A stretch of DNA of 64,000 bases from Spyradosoma sp004558035 (GCF_050314555.1 NZ_JBNPNH010000003.1:124001-188000); one strand, 5' to 3'; shown: positions 31,805-46,966, counted from the first letter of the stretch. Notes: generated by a model from the sequence alone, not told the origin. Numbers and translations are program-made.

Positions 31805-33255
31805 GCGAGCGATTCCGCGAGGCCGCCCTCGCGGTCGAAGCGGCGCCACGCCTCCGCGAAGCGTTCCTTGAGCGGGCCCGCCGCCTCCGCCTCGACGGCG
31901 GCGAGCGCGTCCGCGTCGTTTTTCAGAAACGCCTCCGCGCGGCGCAGCGCGGCGAACGCCATTTCGACGGCGACGCGGAACCCGCCGCGGTCGGCGCGGG
32001 AACGCTCCGCCGAGGAAAGCGCGCGCGCGCAGGCGTTCTTCGCGGCGGCGACTTCGCCCGCGGAAACGCCGTCCATGAGCTTCGCGAACGCTTCGCCACG
32101 CGCGAAGAACAGCTCGCGGATCAGGCTGCGGTTCGTGATTTTCTTCGCGAAGAAATCGTCGAGCCCGCCGAACTCGAGCAGCGCGTCGACGAAGGCGTCG
32201 TCGTCACGGAAAAGCGCCAGCAAGGCTGCGCGGACGTCGCCTTCCCGGGCGCCGCCCCGCATTTCCGCGGCGCAGGCGACGAGCGGAACCAGGTCCGCCG
32301 CGGGCGGATTGTGATAACCGAAATCGCCCCAGGTCGTGAGCAGCACGCCGCGCGCGCCGTGTCTTTTCGCGGCGGCGCAGGCGGCGCGGACGTTCGCGAG
32401 CGCGTTCGTCTGCCGCGTGCCGAAGCTGAGCCACGACGACGTTCCCGGCGCGACGAGAAAGCCGCCGGGATCGCCGCCCGCCTTCGCGAGCGCCTCGCGC
32501 ACGCGCGCGCACTGCGCGTCGAACGGGTGGTCCGCCTCGTAGCCCCAGATCACGGGAACGGTCCCGCGCACGAAATCGGCGGGAATCTCGCCGTCCTCGC
32601 CGAGCAGCACGTCCGCCCAGAACATGATTTTTCTGCCGCACGCCTCGGCGCGTTTTTTCAGCCGCGCCATGTGTTCGAGATACACGGCGCGTTTGCCGCG
32701 CGCGGCGCAGAGCCCGCGGGAACGCCCCTGCCCGAGCTCCCACGGCTCGTCGCCGCCGACGTTGAAGAGCTTCGACGAAAAATTCGGCAGATACTCGCGG
32801 TAAAGCGCGCCCATGAAGTCCGCCGATTCCTCGCCCGGCGCGAACGTTCCCGCCGCGCGGCGCATTTTGAAGAGCTCGTGATAAAAGCCGTCGGGGCACT
32901 CCGCGAGCGGCTTGTAGCGCGCGTGCTTCAGCCAGCGTTCGACGTGCCCGAACGAATTGAGGTTCGGCACGAGCTCGATGCCGCGCGCGCGGCAGAGCGC
33001 GTCGAGGCGGCGGATTTCCTCCGGCGTCAGCGGCGACGCGTCGCGCCAGACTTCCTCGTGCCCGCGGAACGCGAACGTGTGCTCGACGTAGAGCTGAAGC
33101 CGGTTGAAGCGCAGCGCGGCGAGCAGGCGCACGATCGTTTCGAGCGCGGGCATCGTCGGCACGCGTCCGCGCGAAACGTCGAGCATGAACCCGCGCTCGG
33201 CGAAGGCGGAAACGGCGTCTTTCGGAAAAATCTCCAAGTCTTCGGGAACGTCCAT
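31792..33255 (-). CDS. GH20-like beta-N-acetylhexosaminidase
   Basis: 487 aa from ATG at 33255 (MDVPEDLEIFPKDAVSAFAERGFMLDVSRGRVPTMPALETIVRLLAALRFNRLQLYVEH). The barrel motifs RGFMLDVSRGRVPTMP and VGGDEPWELGQGRS (adjacent Asp-Glu, the GH20 catalytic pair) identify the clan; NLNSFGHVERWLKH and VIWGYEADHPFD also fit. It has no evident signal peptide, so it probably acts on imported oligosaccharides in the cytoplasm. It lacks the usual N-terminal GH20b domain and has a helical C-terminal third, like a divergent GH20 subgroup. Overlaps the 3' end of the convergent YjdF-like gene. Confidence 0.75.
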   Translation of the reverse strand: MDVPEDLEIFPKDAVSAFAERGFMLDVSRGRVPTMPALETIVRLLAALRFNRLQLYVEHTFAFRGHEEVWRDASPLTPEEIRRLDALCRARGIELVPNLNSFGHVERWLKHARYKPLAECPDGFYHELFKMRRAAGTFAPGEESADFMGALYREYLPNFSSKLFNVGGDEPWELGQGRSRGLCAARGKRAVYLEHMARLKKRAEACGRKIMFWADVLLGEDGEIPADFVRGTVPVIWGYEADHPFDAQCARVREALAKAGGDPGGFLVAPGTSSWLSFGTRQTNALANVRAACAAAKRHGARGVLLTTWGDFGYHNPPAADLVPLVACAAEMRGGAREGDVRAALLALFRDDDAFVDALLEFGGLDDFFAKKITNRSLIRELFFARGEAFAKLMDGVSAGEVAAAKNACARALSSAERSRADRGGFRVAVEMAFAALRRAEAFLKNDADALAAVEAEAAGPLKERFAEAWRRFDREGGLAESLAYFS

Positions 33256-33291
33256 GCGGGCGATTCTTCCGCGAAAGCCCGCCCGAAGCAA

Positions 33292-33345
33292 AACGAAAAA
33301 AAACGCGTTCCCGCGAAAAATCCGCGGGAACGCGTTTCTCTATTT
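33292..33345 (-). terminator. Terminator from an inverted octamer pair (downstream of clpC)
   Basis: Thirteen-base arms ACGCGTTCCCGCG (33303-33315) and CGCGGGAACGCGT (33323-33335) with eight A at the left, giving a U-run on the minus strand where clpC transcription ends. Confidence 0.9.
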
Positions 33346-33374
33346 TTCCTCGGGAAAATCCGTTCCCGCCGTCT

Positions 33375-35990
<2,616 letters not shown>

Positions 35991-36064
35991 TTCTGAGACG
36001 AAAATGGTGCAATTCCTATGCCAGCGCAAGCGGGCGCGGCGTCAGGCGAAATCCGCTCCGAATT

Positions 36065-36817
36065 TCAGTCCGCGGCCTCCAGGTGCGGAGCGTGGCCGCA
36101 GGCGGGAACGCGCACGACGCGGGAACGCGGCAGACGCGCGCGCATCGCGTCCGCGACCGCGGAAAATTTCGCGTCTTCCGCGCCGCAGACGAGCATGGTC
36201 TCGACGTCGATTTCGCCAAGATTTTCCCAAAGCGGCGGAAGCGCGCCCGTGCCGATTTCGGCGAGCGCGCGCGCCCACAGCGTCTTGTCCGCCGCCGCGC
36301 GGGCGCGCAGCAGGCGAGAACGCCGGGGCTCGGGCATGCGGTCCTGCGTCGCGATGAGCGGCGTGCGCCGCCAGGTCTCGTAGAACGCCGCCGCGCTCGG
36401 GGCGGCGAGGATTTTCGCCGCGAGCGCCGCGTCGCGTTCCCGCCGCGCCGCGCGTTCCGCCGCGTCCGCGATGCCGGGCGAAGCGGAGATCAGCACGAGC
36501 CGGTCGCCCGCGCGCCAGAGTTTCCGCCGCGAAATCTCGAGCGCGACGTGCAGCGCGACGCGCCCGCCCATCGAATAGCCGAGCAGAACGCGCGGCGCGC
36601 CCGCCGGCGCGGGAAGGAGCGCGAAACGCGCGAGGAGCGCGGCGACGAGGCCGCGGAAATCCGCGGGAACGTCCGCCGAGTGCAGATCGGGCGCGTCGAA
36701 AAACGCGTCGGGGAAACGGAGGCGCAGCGCGTCGAAGTCGCCGCCGCAGCCGGTGAATCCGTGGAGCGCGAGCACGGCGGCGGGAGCGCCGAAGATCTCA
36801 TCCGCGGGGAAGCGCAT
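36065..36817 (-). CDS. menH: Alpha/beta hydrolase, probable MenH (SHCHC synthase)
   Basis: 250 aa from ATG at 36817. Alpha/beta-hydrolase fold: oxyanion LALHGFTGCGGDF, nucleophile elbow GYSMGGRVALH, Asp near MLVCGAEDAKF and His in ACGHAPHLE. The motif LHGFxGxxxDW and GYSMGGR are typical of MenH, which removes pyruvate in menaquinone synthesis; menC at 50.9 kb supports an active pathway. Its start lies 20 bp inside the end of folC, so the two are co-transcribed. It could instead be a general esterase. Confidence 0.7.
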   Translation of the reverse strand: MRFPADEIFGAPAAVLALHGFTGCGGDFDALRLRFPDAFFDAPDLHSADVPADFRGLVAALLARFALLPAPAGAPRVLLGYSMGGRVALHVALEISRRKLWRAGDRLVLISASPGIADAAERAARRERDAALAAKILAAPSAAAFYETWRRTPLIATQDRMPEPRRSRLLRARAAADKTLWARALAEIGTGALPPLWENLGEIDVETMLVCGAEDAKFSAVADAMRARLPRSRVVRVPACGHAPHLEAAD

Positions 36818-38117
36818 CGGGCAGTTTGTCCTGCAGAAAGGATTCGCACGCGGCGGGCGTTCCCGCAAGCGCGGCGAGCGTTTCGCCCGCCAGGTAGCAC
36901 GAGCCCGCGACGACGATCGATTCGCCCGGCTTCGTCGCGAGCGCGCAGCGGTTCCCGCCGGGGAAAAGCGCCGCGACGGACGATTCGACGATTTCGCCGG
37001 CGAAGTCCGCGGGAACGCAGGCGCGCAGCTCCGCGAGCGTGCAGGCGCGGTCCTGCGCCGGGCGCACGAGCACGATGCGCCGCGCGTGCCGCGCGACCGC
37101 GCGCATGATCGGCAGCGCGCGCGCCGCGCCGAGCACGCCCGCGACGACCGTCGGGCGCGCGCCCGTCTCGCGGCGGTGCGCGGCGAGCATCGCGTCGAGC
37201 GCCTCGGCGCATTCGGCGTTGTGCGCGACGTCGATCACGAGCGTCCGCCCGTCGTCCAGCGCGCGCCGGTCCCAGCGCGCCGCCCAGCGGACGCCGCCTA
37301 GCGCCGTTTCCGCGGGAACGGCGGGAACGCGCCCGATCCGCAGGAAGAAGATCTCCGCCGCGAGCGTCGCCGCCGCCGCGTTTTTGCGCTGGTGCGCGCC
37401 GAAAAGACTGGTGCGCGGATAAGCCTCGACGTCGTCGCCGAAGCGTTCCCGCACGGAGACGAGCGGCACGCCCTTCTCCGCGGCGACGGCGCGCACGACG
37501 CGCTCCGCCTCGGCGGGAACGCGGCCGAGCACGACGGGAACGCCGGGTTTGACGATGCCCGCCTTTTCCGCCGCGATCTTTTCGAGCGTGTCGCCGAGCA
37601 TGTCGCAGTGATCGAGCCCGACGGACGTGATCACGCAGACTTCGGGCGCGAGCACGTTCGTCGCGTCGAGGCGTCCGCCCAGCCCGGTCTCGACGACGGC
37701 GGCGTCGCAGCGCGCTTCCGCGAAGCGCAGAAAGGCGGTCGCCGTCATCAGCTCGAAAAAGGACGGAAAGTCTTCGTCGCCGGGCTTGCCGAAGCGCGCC
37801 GCCGCCGCGTAAAGCCGCTCGGCGTAGGCGCAGATTTCCGCGTCGGAAAGCGGTTCGCGGTTCACCTGCACGCGCTCGCCGAGCTTCACGAGGTGCGGCG
37901 ACGTGTAGAGTCCGACGCGCAGCCCGTTCGCGCGCAGAATCGCCTCGAGCATCGCCGCGGTCGAGCCCTTGCCGTTCGTTCCCGCGAGGTGGATCGACGG
38001 GAACGCGCGCTGCGGCTCGCCGAGCGCGGCGGCGAGCAGGCGCATGCGGTCGATGCCGAATTTGCTGCCGTGATTGCGGAGCGAGCACAGCTCCGCGATG
38101 ATTTCAGCGTGAGTCAT
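36798..38117 (-). CDS. folC: Dihydrofolate synthase / folylpolyglutamate synthase
   Basis: 439 aa. Mur-ligase-like ATPase: P-loop SIHLAGTNGKGSTAAMLEAIL, YTSPHLVKLGERVQVN, ETGLGGRLDATNV, TSVGLDHCDMLGDTLEKIAAEKAGI, and C-terminal domain with LVIDVAHNAECAEAL (the conserved DxAHN). It adds glutamate to dihydropteroate and to folates. Located between serA and menH, with an overlap with the latter; serA and glyA in the same window feed the one-carbon pool that folates carry. Confidence 0.95.
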   Translation of the reverse strand: MTHAEIIAELCSLRNHGSKFGIDRMRLLAAALGEPQRAFPSIHLAGTNGKGSTAAMLEAILRANGLRVGLYTSPHLVKLGERVQVNREPLSDAEICAYAERLYAAAARFGKPGDEDFPSFFELMTATAFLRFAEARCDAAVVETGLGGRLDATNVLAPEVCVITSVGLDHCDMLGDTLEKIAAEKAGIVKPGVPVVLGRVPAEAERVVRAVAAEKGVPLVSVRERFGDDVEAYPRTSLFGAHQRKNAAAATLAAEIFFLRIGRVPAVPAETALGGVRWAARWDRRALDDGRTLVIDVAHNAECAEALDAMLAAHRRETGARPTVVAGVLGAARALPIMRAVARHARRIVLVRPAQDRACTLAELRACVPADFAGEIVESSVAALFPGGNRCALATKPGESIVVAGSCYLAGETLAALAGTPAACESFLQDKLPDALPRG

Positions 38118-38190
38118 GGCGGGAACGCCGTCGCGGCGGAAGCGCGCCCGCGGGGACGGACGCCGCTCCCGCGCCGCGCGCGCGCCTCGT

Positions 38191-39762
38191 TCAGAGCGTC
38201 ACCGCGAACGCGGCGATGGGCTTCACGAGCGTGACGACGGCGGCGAGCTGTTCCGGAGAAACCGGCTTGTTCGTCTTGATGACGGCGAGCGTCTCGCCCG
38301 CCTCGTGGTCGATCGGCGCCGTGATGTTTTCGATGTTGATCTCCGCCTCGCCGAGCACGGACGTGATGCGCGCGAGCACGCCGGGGCGGTCCGAATAACG
38401 CACGAAGAGCAGATGTCCGCGCAGGTCGAAGTACAGCCCCTTGAAGCCGTTGACCGAAGAAATGATCGGCGCGTTTTCCGCGACGATTCCGCGCACGGAG
38501 ACGGTCTCGACCTTGCCGTCCGCTTCGAGCGTGAGGTCGAGCACGATGGAATCCTCCTCGACGTTCCCGACGAGCGGTTCGCGCGCCTGATAGGCGACGC
38601 CGTGCTCCTTGAGCGAGATTTCCGCCATCGGCGGCGGCAGGCCTTTTTCCGCCTCGGGCAGCAGGCCTTCGAGAATCTTCGGCGTGAACCATTTGCGGAA
38701 CGAACGCAGGCTGCCGGAGAACGTGCAGTCCGCGCGGCGCACAGCCTTGTTCCCGCCGCAGAGACGCGCGAGCGTCGCGAGCATCTTCACGAGCTGCAGC
38801 TGCGTGGGATTCAGCCCGAGCGGGACTTCCGCGTTCACGACGCACGACGTGTCGCCGTTGTCGAAATACGCGATCGCCTCTTCCGCGGCGCGCTTGGCGG
38901 CGTTGAAGTTCGCCTCCTTCGTGTTCGCGCCGAGGTGCGGCAGAATCAGGTCGGCGACGGCGGCGGAAGGCTTCTCGCCCGCCGCGTCCTTCGGGTGGAC
39001 GTCCGTCGCGTAAAGGATTTTCTTGCCGGAGGCGCGCACGGCCGCGAGCGCCTCTTCGTCGACAACGCCGTAGCGGGAGCAGTTCACGAGCATCGCGCCG
39101 TCCTTCATTTTGGAAAGCAGTTCCGCGTTCACGAGCTTCTGCGTCGAAGCTCCGCCGGGAACGTGCAGCGAAATCACGTCCGCCTCCTCGAAGATGGTCT
39201 CAAGCGGCACGGGCGTGACGCCGATGTTGATCGCGCGCTGCTTGGCGAGGAAGTGGTCGTAGCCGATCAGCGTCGGCTCGAAGCCCTGCAGGCGCTTCGC
39301 GAGCAGACGGCCGATGTTGCCGAGCCCGACGATGCCGACGGTCTTCTTCGTCAGCTCGCGCCCCATGAATTTCTTCTTTTCCCAGAGCCCCGCGCGCGTC
39401 GAGTTGTCCGCGGGAACGACGTGGCGGAAGCACGCGAGAATCATCGCGACGACCTCCTCGGCGACGCCGTTCGCGTTCGCGCCGGGCGTGTTCATCACGT
39501 CCACGTTCTTCCTGCGCGCGTAGGCGATGTCGATGTTGTCGAAACCCGCGCCCGCGCGGATGACGAGCTTGAGCTTCGCGAGCGCGTCGATGATTTCGGG
39601 CGTGACCTTTTCGGAGCGGACGATGAGGACTTCCGCGTCGGCGTTGGCGGCGACCTGCGCGTCGATCGGCGCTTCCGCGTCCTGAACGACGGTGTAGCCC
39701 GCGGCGGCGAGCGTCTTGGCGGCGACGGTGTCGAGTTTCGTGGGAATCAGAACTTTCTTCAT
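38191..39762 (-). CDS. serA: D-3-phosphoglycerate dehydrogenase
   Basis: 523 aa from ATG at 39762 (MKKVLIPTKLDTVAAKTL). Rossmann domain GIVGLGNIGRLLAKRLQGF; catalytic Arg/Glu/His regions NCSRYGVVDEEAL and LPHLGANTKEANFNAAKRA (Tyr replaces the usual first Gly of RGG). Followed by an intervening domain and a C-terminal ACT domain (LLFVRYSDRPGVLARITSVLGEAEINIENITAP), giving the long form with possible serine feedback control. First step of serine synthesis. A longer in-frame extension to 39894 lacks conservation and is rejected. The 260-bp spacer upstream contains degenerate dispersed repeats. Confidence 0.94.
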   Translation of the reverse strand: MKKVLIPTKLDTVAAKTLAAAGYTVVQDAEAPIDAQVAANADAEVLIVRSEKVTPEIIDALAKLKLVIRAGAGFDNIDIAYARRKNVDVMNTPGANANGVAEEVVAMILACFRHVVPADNSTRAGLWEKKKFMGRELTKKTVGIVGLGNIGRLLAKRLQGFEPTLIGYDHFLAKQRAINIGVTPVPLETIFEEADVISLHVPGGASTQKLVNAELLSKMKDGAMLVNCSRYGVVDEEALAAVRASGKKILYATDVHPKDAAGEKPSAAVADLILPHLGANTKEANFNAAKRAAEEAIAYFDNGDTSCVVNAEVPLGLNPTQLQLVKMLATLARLCGGNKAVRRADCTFSGSLRSFRKWFTPKILEGLLPEAEKGLPPPMAEISLKEHGVAYQAREPLVGNVEEDSIVLDLTLEADGKVETVSVRGIVAENAPIISSVNGFKGLYFDLRGHLLFVRYSDRPGVLARITSVLGEAEINIENITAPIDHEAGETLAVIKTNKPVSPEQLAAVVTLVKPIAAFAVTL

Positions 39763-39973
39763 AAATGCAGATACGTTGTCGCCAAGGAAATACTCTTTTC
39801 CCGACGGACGCGAACGGATTTTTTCGCGGGAACGCGGTGCGCGAAAAATCTCCCGCGGATTTCCGCAGATTTTTTTTGAATCCGAGAACTGCACGAATTT
39901 CGCGAATTTTTTAGAGAAATCCTCAAGCGCATTTTTTCAAACGCAAAGAACGTTCCCGCGAGTTTCCGCGGCA

Positions 39974-40008
39974 CAAAAAAACGGACCTCTTGCGGAGGTC
40001 CGTTTTTC
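39974..40008. terminator. Intrinsic terminator after the secretin gene
   Basis: Perfect stem ACGGACCTC / GAGGTCCGT with seven A on the left and five T on the right. It closes the five-gene pilus-like operon on the minus strand. It does not use the octamer. Confidence 0.88.
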
Positions 40009-40026
40009 CTGCGGGAAAGAAGGCGC

Positions 40027-42975
<2,949 letters not shown>

Positions 42976-43059
42976 GCGGGGGCCAATTCGAGTTAAGTGG
43001 TTATTCGGAGCTTGTTTCGAGGGGGTTCCGGGTGGGTTAAAATCTTTCTTGTTTTTTGG

Positions 43060-44055
43060 TTACTTCACGAGGTCTAAAACAACCTGACGAACTTTGGGGC
43101 GTTTAGGCTTGCCGTTAGACTCCGATTGTTTGGATATTGTCGCCTGTTGAGCGGAAATGTCAACAACTTTGACAAAATATGTCGCGTCTCCGAGGCGAAA
43201 AGCGGGTTCTTTTCCGACGACCGTCCACGGTTCGGAATCGGATTCGCGGGTCGCGAGCTCGATTTCCGGCTTTTCCGCGTCGGCGGAGAAGGTTTCCGTG
43301 TAGCGCCAGCGGCGCGGCGAATTGTCGTCGCGGAAGACGGCGACGACGCGCGAGGAGTCGCGGACGAATTCCTCGAGCACGCGCAGATCGCGGTCCGCGT
43401 TCTCGTGATCGACGAAGGTCGCCATGTAGCGCGTGTAGTTCGAGCCGTCGCCCGTTTCGCTCTGCCCGCGGACGATCTTGAAGTCCTTGAGCGCGATGCC
43501 GCGGCCGGCGACTTCGACCGGTTTTTTGGGCGTGAGCGTGAAGATCGTGCGGCCGTCGATCTCCTCCTTCGACAGCTTCGTTCCCGCGCTCCTGGAAAAG
43601 TCGAACGGCACTTTTTCGCCGCGCGCGTCGACGAACGCCACGTACACGGAATAGCCGGACTTGCCCGCCTTGCGCGGCGGCACGTCGGTCGAGCACGTCG
43701 TGATGCGCAGACTCGAAACGGGGTTTTCGAGCGAGACGAGCGAGACGCCGAACGGTTCCTCCGGCGGGACGGGCAGCTCCTTCGCGATGTAGCGTTTTTC
43801 GCCGGACAGCCAGGTGGTCTCGGGAACGGTGAAGAGGTCGTAGTTCCAGCCCGTTTCCGTGTCGAGCTTCGGATCCGCCCATTTCGCCGGAGCGGAAGCG
43901 AACTTGCCCTCGTCCGTCCAGGAGGCGAATTCCTTGCCGTTCTCCGAAGCGCGGACGGGCTTGGCGCCCTCGGGCTTCAGACCGACGCAGACGCCCGCGC
44001 TCGCGAGGCAGACGAGCACGCCCGCGGCGCACAGAATCTTATCGTAATGCTTCAT
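43060..44055 (-). CDS. Amuc_1099-family pilus-like protein (PilP-like)
   Basis: 331 aa with an N-terminal membrane anchor or signal (KILCAAGVLVCLASAGVCVGL). The body is predicted beta-rich (FKIVRGQSETGDGSNYTRYMATFVDHENADRDLRVLEEF; TYFVKVVDISAQQATISKQ). Position between the secretin and Amuc_1100-like genes, and the final segment AFRLGDATYFVKVVDI, resemble PilP/GspC-type periplasmic connectors. It probably links the inner membrane complex to the secretin. Family assignment rests mostly on gene order plus length. Confidence 0.75.
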   Translation of the reverse strand: MKHYDKILCAAGVLVCLASAGVCVGLKPEGAKPVRASENGKEFASWTDEGKFASAPAKWADPKLDTETGWNYDLFTVPETTWLSGEKRYIAKELPVPPEEPFGVSLVSLENPVSSLRITTCSTDVPPRKAGKSGYSVYVAFVDARGEKVPFDFSRSAGTKLSKEEIDGRTIFTLTPKKPVEVAGRGIALKDFKIVRGQSETGDGSNYTRYMATFVDHENADRDLRVLEEFVRDSSRVVAVFRDDNSPRRWRYTETFSADAEKPEIELATRESDSEPWTVVGKEPAFRLGDATYFVKVVDISAQQATISKQSESNGKPKRPKVRQVVLDLVK

Positions 44056-44073
44056 GATGATTCAAAGCCTTTC

Positions 44074-45162
44074 TTATTCGGATTTTTCCTTTTTGTGCGG
44101 ACGGCCGAGCACGGGGGAAACGTATTCGAGCGTGACCGTGAACATTTCGGGAACGTTCTCCACGACGACGCGGCGCGCGGGAACGCGCGGAGCCGCCTGC
44201 GCCGCCTGGGCGGGAACGCCCGCGCCGAACAGGTCGAACGGATTCGCCGCGGGCGAAGCCGTCTGCGGCGCCGCGGGAGCGTTCTTCGGGGGAAGCTGGT
44301 CCGGAGTCGCGCGCTTCGCGGAAACGTCGCGGACGTGAATCGCGTAGTCCTCCATGCGGCGGATGAAGTAACGGAGAACGCCGGAATCGGCGATGAACTT
44401 CACGCGGAAGGCGGTCGCGCGCGCGGCGCCGTCGCGGCGGAGCGAAACGAAGTTCACGTCGTTCTGCCCGTCCGAAAGGCGGCAGAGCCCGGTGTCGCCC
44501 GCGCCGGAGACGGGCTCGACGAAGAATTCGCCCTTGACCATGGCGCGGCGCTGCGTCGGCGAAAGCTCGACGCCTTCGCGCTCGACGCCGACGATCTTCA
44601 TGAACGTCTTTTCCGCCGGCGTCATCACGTGTTCGGCGATGAGGTTCTTGTCGTAAAATTCATGGGCGAGCACGAGCGCCTCCAAAATCTCGTTGACGCC
44701 CGCGATCTGCAGATCGAGCGCCTTGAGATGCTCGGCGGGAGCGGTCTCGTTGTTTTCGAGATAACGCGCGAAGCCGAACGAGCGCGCGGCGTCCGCGAGC
44801 TCGACGTTTTTGTCTTGACAGCGCGCGACCCAGTCGCTCTTGCGCTGCATCAGATTGGAGACGAGCTGCGTGGCGTCGCCGTTGAAGTCCGTTTCGAGAC
44901 GCTTCGGCTGAACGAGCGCGGCGATCCGCTTTTCGGCGGCCTTCTTGAGCGCGGAGACCGTCTCGTCGCCGAGGCGGCGGTTTTCGTCCGAAAGCGCGAG
45001 CGTCTTCCGGTTGCGCAGCGACTTCAGCTTCTTTTCGTTCTTCTCGATGTCGGAGGAAAGCGAGGCGTTGTTCACGGCGCTCACGACGACGGCCGCGACG
45101 CCGCCCGCCATGACGAGCCCGCATATCGCGAGAATCAGAATCAAGGGTAAATTTTTCTTCAT
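44074..45162 (-). CDS. Amuc_1100-family pilus-like protein (PilO-like)
   Basis: 362 aa. N-terminal transmembrane helix (LPLILILAICGLVMAGGVAAVVVSAV), a coiled coil (ASLSSDIEKNEKKLKSLRNRKTLALSDENRRL), and a periplasmic ferredoxin-like part typical of PilO/GspM (KFIADSGVLRYFIRRMEDYAIHVRDVSAKRA; MFTVTLEYVSPVLGRPHK). A Pro/Ala-rich linker divides the last two. In Akkermansia the homologous outer-surface protein Amuc_1100 has been reported to signal through TLR2; whether this one does is unknown. It lies directly after the PilM/N-like gene (3-bp gap). Confidence 0.85.
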   Translation of the reverse strand: MKKNLPLILILAICGLVMAGGVAAVVVSAVNNASLSSDIEKNEKKLKSLRNRKTLALSDENRRLGDETVSALKKAAEKRIAALVQPKRLETDFNGDATQLVSNLMQRKSDWVARCQDKNVELADAARSFGFARYLENNETAPAEHLKALDLQIAGVNEILEALVLAHEFYDKNLIAEHVMTPAEKTFMKIVGVEREGVELSPTQRRAMVKGEFFVEPVSGAGDTGLCRLSDGQNDVNFVSLRRDGAARATAFRVKFIADSGVLRYFIRRMEDYAIHVRDVSAKRATPDQLPPKNAPAAPQTASPAANPFDLFGAGVPAQAAQAAPRVPARRVVVENVPEMFTVTLEYVSPVLGRPHKKEKSE

Positions 45163-45165
45163 GAC

Positions 45166-46926
45166 TTAAAGTCCTTTGTCGGATTTGAGACGGAGCGTGA
45201 CGGTGAGCATCGGCAGGTTCGGGCGGCCGAAGTCCGGCTTGTCGATGATCGGCGCCGAGGGATCGACGAAATCCGCCTGCTTGAGCGCCTCGAGGATGAC
45301 CTTGCGCCGCGCGTCGAAGGCGCCGGAATCGTGCACGGGATGGTCCGCGTCCACTTCGGGAACGAGCATCGCGAACGTGACGACGGCGTCGCTGACGACG
45401 CGCGCGGGAGCGTCCTCCGTCGCGGGAACGAGCTTGCGGCTGACGGACAGCGAATCGAGCCACAGGTGGCGGTCGTTGGAGACGACGGGCTCGCCGTCCT
45501 CATCCTTCGTCTGAATCGAATGGAGCGCCTCGAGCGTCTTCTGCGTTTCGGCGAGGAAGCCGTTCCAGCGGTAGCGCTCGTCGAGCACGCCGGTGAGCTT
45601 CTCGACGTAGGCCTTGAGCTTTTCCGCCTCCTTCTCCTTGTCGGCGAGGAATTTTTCGGTCGCCTCCAGTTTCTGAATCGCGACCTTCTGCGCCTTCTTT
45701 TCCTGTTCGAGACCTTTGCCGACGTCGGAGAAATGCGCGAAGATCGGCCACGGAGCGAGCGCGAAGCACGCGCCCGCGACGGCGAGGAACGGCAGCTTGC
45801 GCTTGAATTCGATCGCCGCGGCGATTTCCGGCGGGAACAGGTCCACGCCCTTGAGGTCCGGAATCACGAGCGTCGCCGCCTCGCCGACGGATTCCTGCAG
45901 TTCGCAGGCGTCGAGCTGTTCGTCCTCGGTTCCCGCCGCGACCGCGCCCGGCGCGACCGTGATGAAGGGACGGACGTCGAGCGGCTCGATCGGCAGACGC
46001 ATCAGCGACGAGAGCTTTTCGACGAAGCCGGGCGTGCGGGAACCGCGGCCGGAGATGAGGATCTTCGCGGGACCGACGCCGTTGTTCGCCTTGCGGAAGG
46101 AAAGGAGGCGCAGATTGATTTCGCGCTGAATGCGGCGCGCGAACGCGTCCGCCGCGGCGGAGATCGTCGCCGCCGTCGGGTCGTCCTGCGCGAACTGGAG
46201 TTCGCCGGAGAAATACGCGTTCTTCTTCTTTTCCGCGGCGATGAAGGGAATGCCCGTCGCCTCGGCGAGCTTCTGCGAGATGAAGTTGCCGCCCACCGCG
46301 AAATTGCTGACGGCGAAGCCGCGGTCGTGAACGAAAGTGAGGTTCGTCGTGTACGCGCCGACGTTCACGAGCAGCGTCGGCGGCAAATCCGCCTGCCCCA
46401 TCGTCATGTAGCGGTAGGCCTGATACTCGAGATTCGTCGCCGGCTGGTAGCGCGAGGGCTTGAGCTTCGTCCGGCGCATGAGCTCCTTCGTGAAGTCGAC
46501 GATCTGACCGCGGAGCAGCCCGAAGACGAGCACGTTTTCCTCGATCCCGTCGGAGGAAATCATCTGCTCGTCCCAGATGAGGTCTTCGAGCGGGAACGGC
46601 ATGTGCTGAGAAGCCTCGTCGACGATGTGCCGCGCGCGCATCTTCGGGTCGGGCATCTGCGCCATCGTGAGATTGTGCGTCAGCAGCATGTGCCCCGGCA
46701 CGATGAGGACGACCTCGCCCTGCGGCTTCAGACCGGAATCGACGATCTGCGGCAGCGCCTCGATGACCGCGCCCGCCCATTCCTCCTTCACCTTCGAGTA
46801 ATCGTAGTGAAGATCCACGAGAATGTGCTTTTCGAGCACGAGCGTCGCGCCGTCCGCGGAAAACACGGACGCGGAAATCTGGGTGGTCCCGCAGTTGATG
46901 ATGGTTTTTATCGCTTTGCTTGCCAT
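45166..46926 (-). CDS. Amuc_1101-family PilM-like protein fused to a PilN-like segment
   Basis: 586 aa from ATG at 46926 (MASKAIKTIINCGTTQISASVFSADG). Residues 1-390 have an actin/FtsA-like ATPase fold like PilM: TLLVNVGAYTTNLTFVHDRGF and AKILISGRGSRTPGFVEKLSSLMRLPIEPLDV. Then come a single transmembrane helix (LPFLAVAGACFALAPWPIFAHF), a coiled coil (EQEKKAQKVAIQKLEATEKFLADKEKEAEKLKAYVEKL) and a periplasmic PilN-like domain. PilM and PilN are thus fused, so the cytoplasmic ATPase is tied covalently to the inner-membrane platform. An in-frame start at 47013 overlaps the upstream gene and is rejected. Confidence 0.88.
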   Translation of the reverse strand: MASKAIKTIINCGTTQISASVFSADGATLVLEKHILVDLHYDYSKVKEEWAGAVIEALPQIVDSGLKPQGEVVLIVPGHMLLTHNLTMAQMPDPKMRARHIVDEASQHMPFPLEDLIWDEQMISSDGIEENVLVFGLLRGQIVDFTKELMRRTKLKPSRYQPATNLEYQAYRYMTMGQADLPPTLLVNVGAYTTNLTFVHDRGFAVSNFAVGGNFISQKLAEATGIPFIAAEKKKNAYFSGELQFAQDDPTAATISAAADAFARRIQREINLRLLSFRKANNGVGPAKILISGRGSRTPGFVEKLSSLMRLPIEPLDVRPFITVAPGAVAAGTEDEQLDACELQESVGEAATLVIPDLKGVDLFPPEIAAAIEFKRKLPFLAVAGACFALAPWPIFAHFSDVGKGLEQEKKAQKVAIQKLEATEKFLADKEKEAEKLKAYVEKLTGVLDERYRWNGFLAETQKTLEALHSIQTKDEDGEPVVSNDRHLWLDSLSVSRKLVPATEDAPARVVSDAVVTFAMLVPEVDADHPVHDSGAFDARRKVILEALKQADFVDPSAPIIDKPDFGRPNLPMLTVTLRLKSDKGL

Positions 46927-46966
46927 GAGAGAAACGGCTGTGAGATTTGAAGAGAAACGGGAACGC

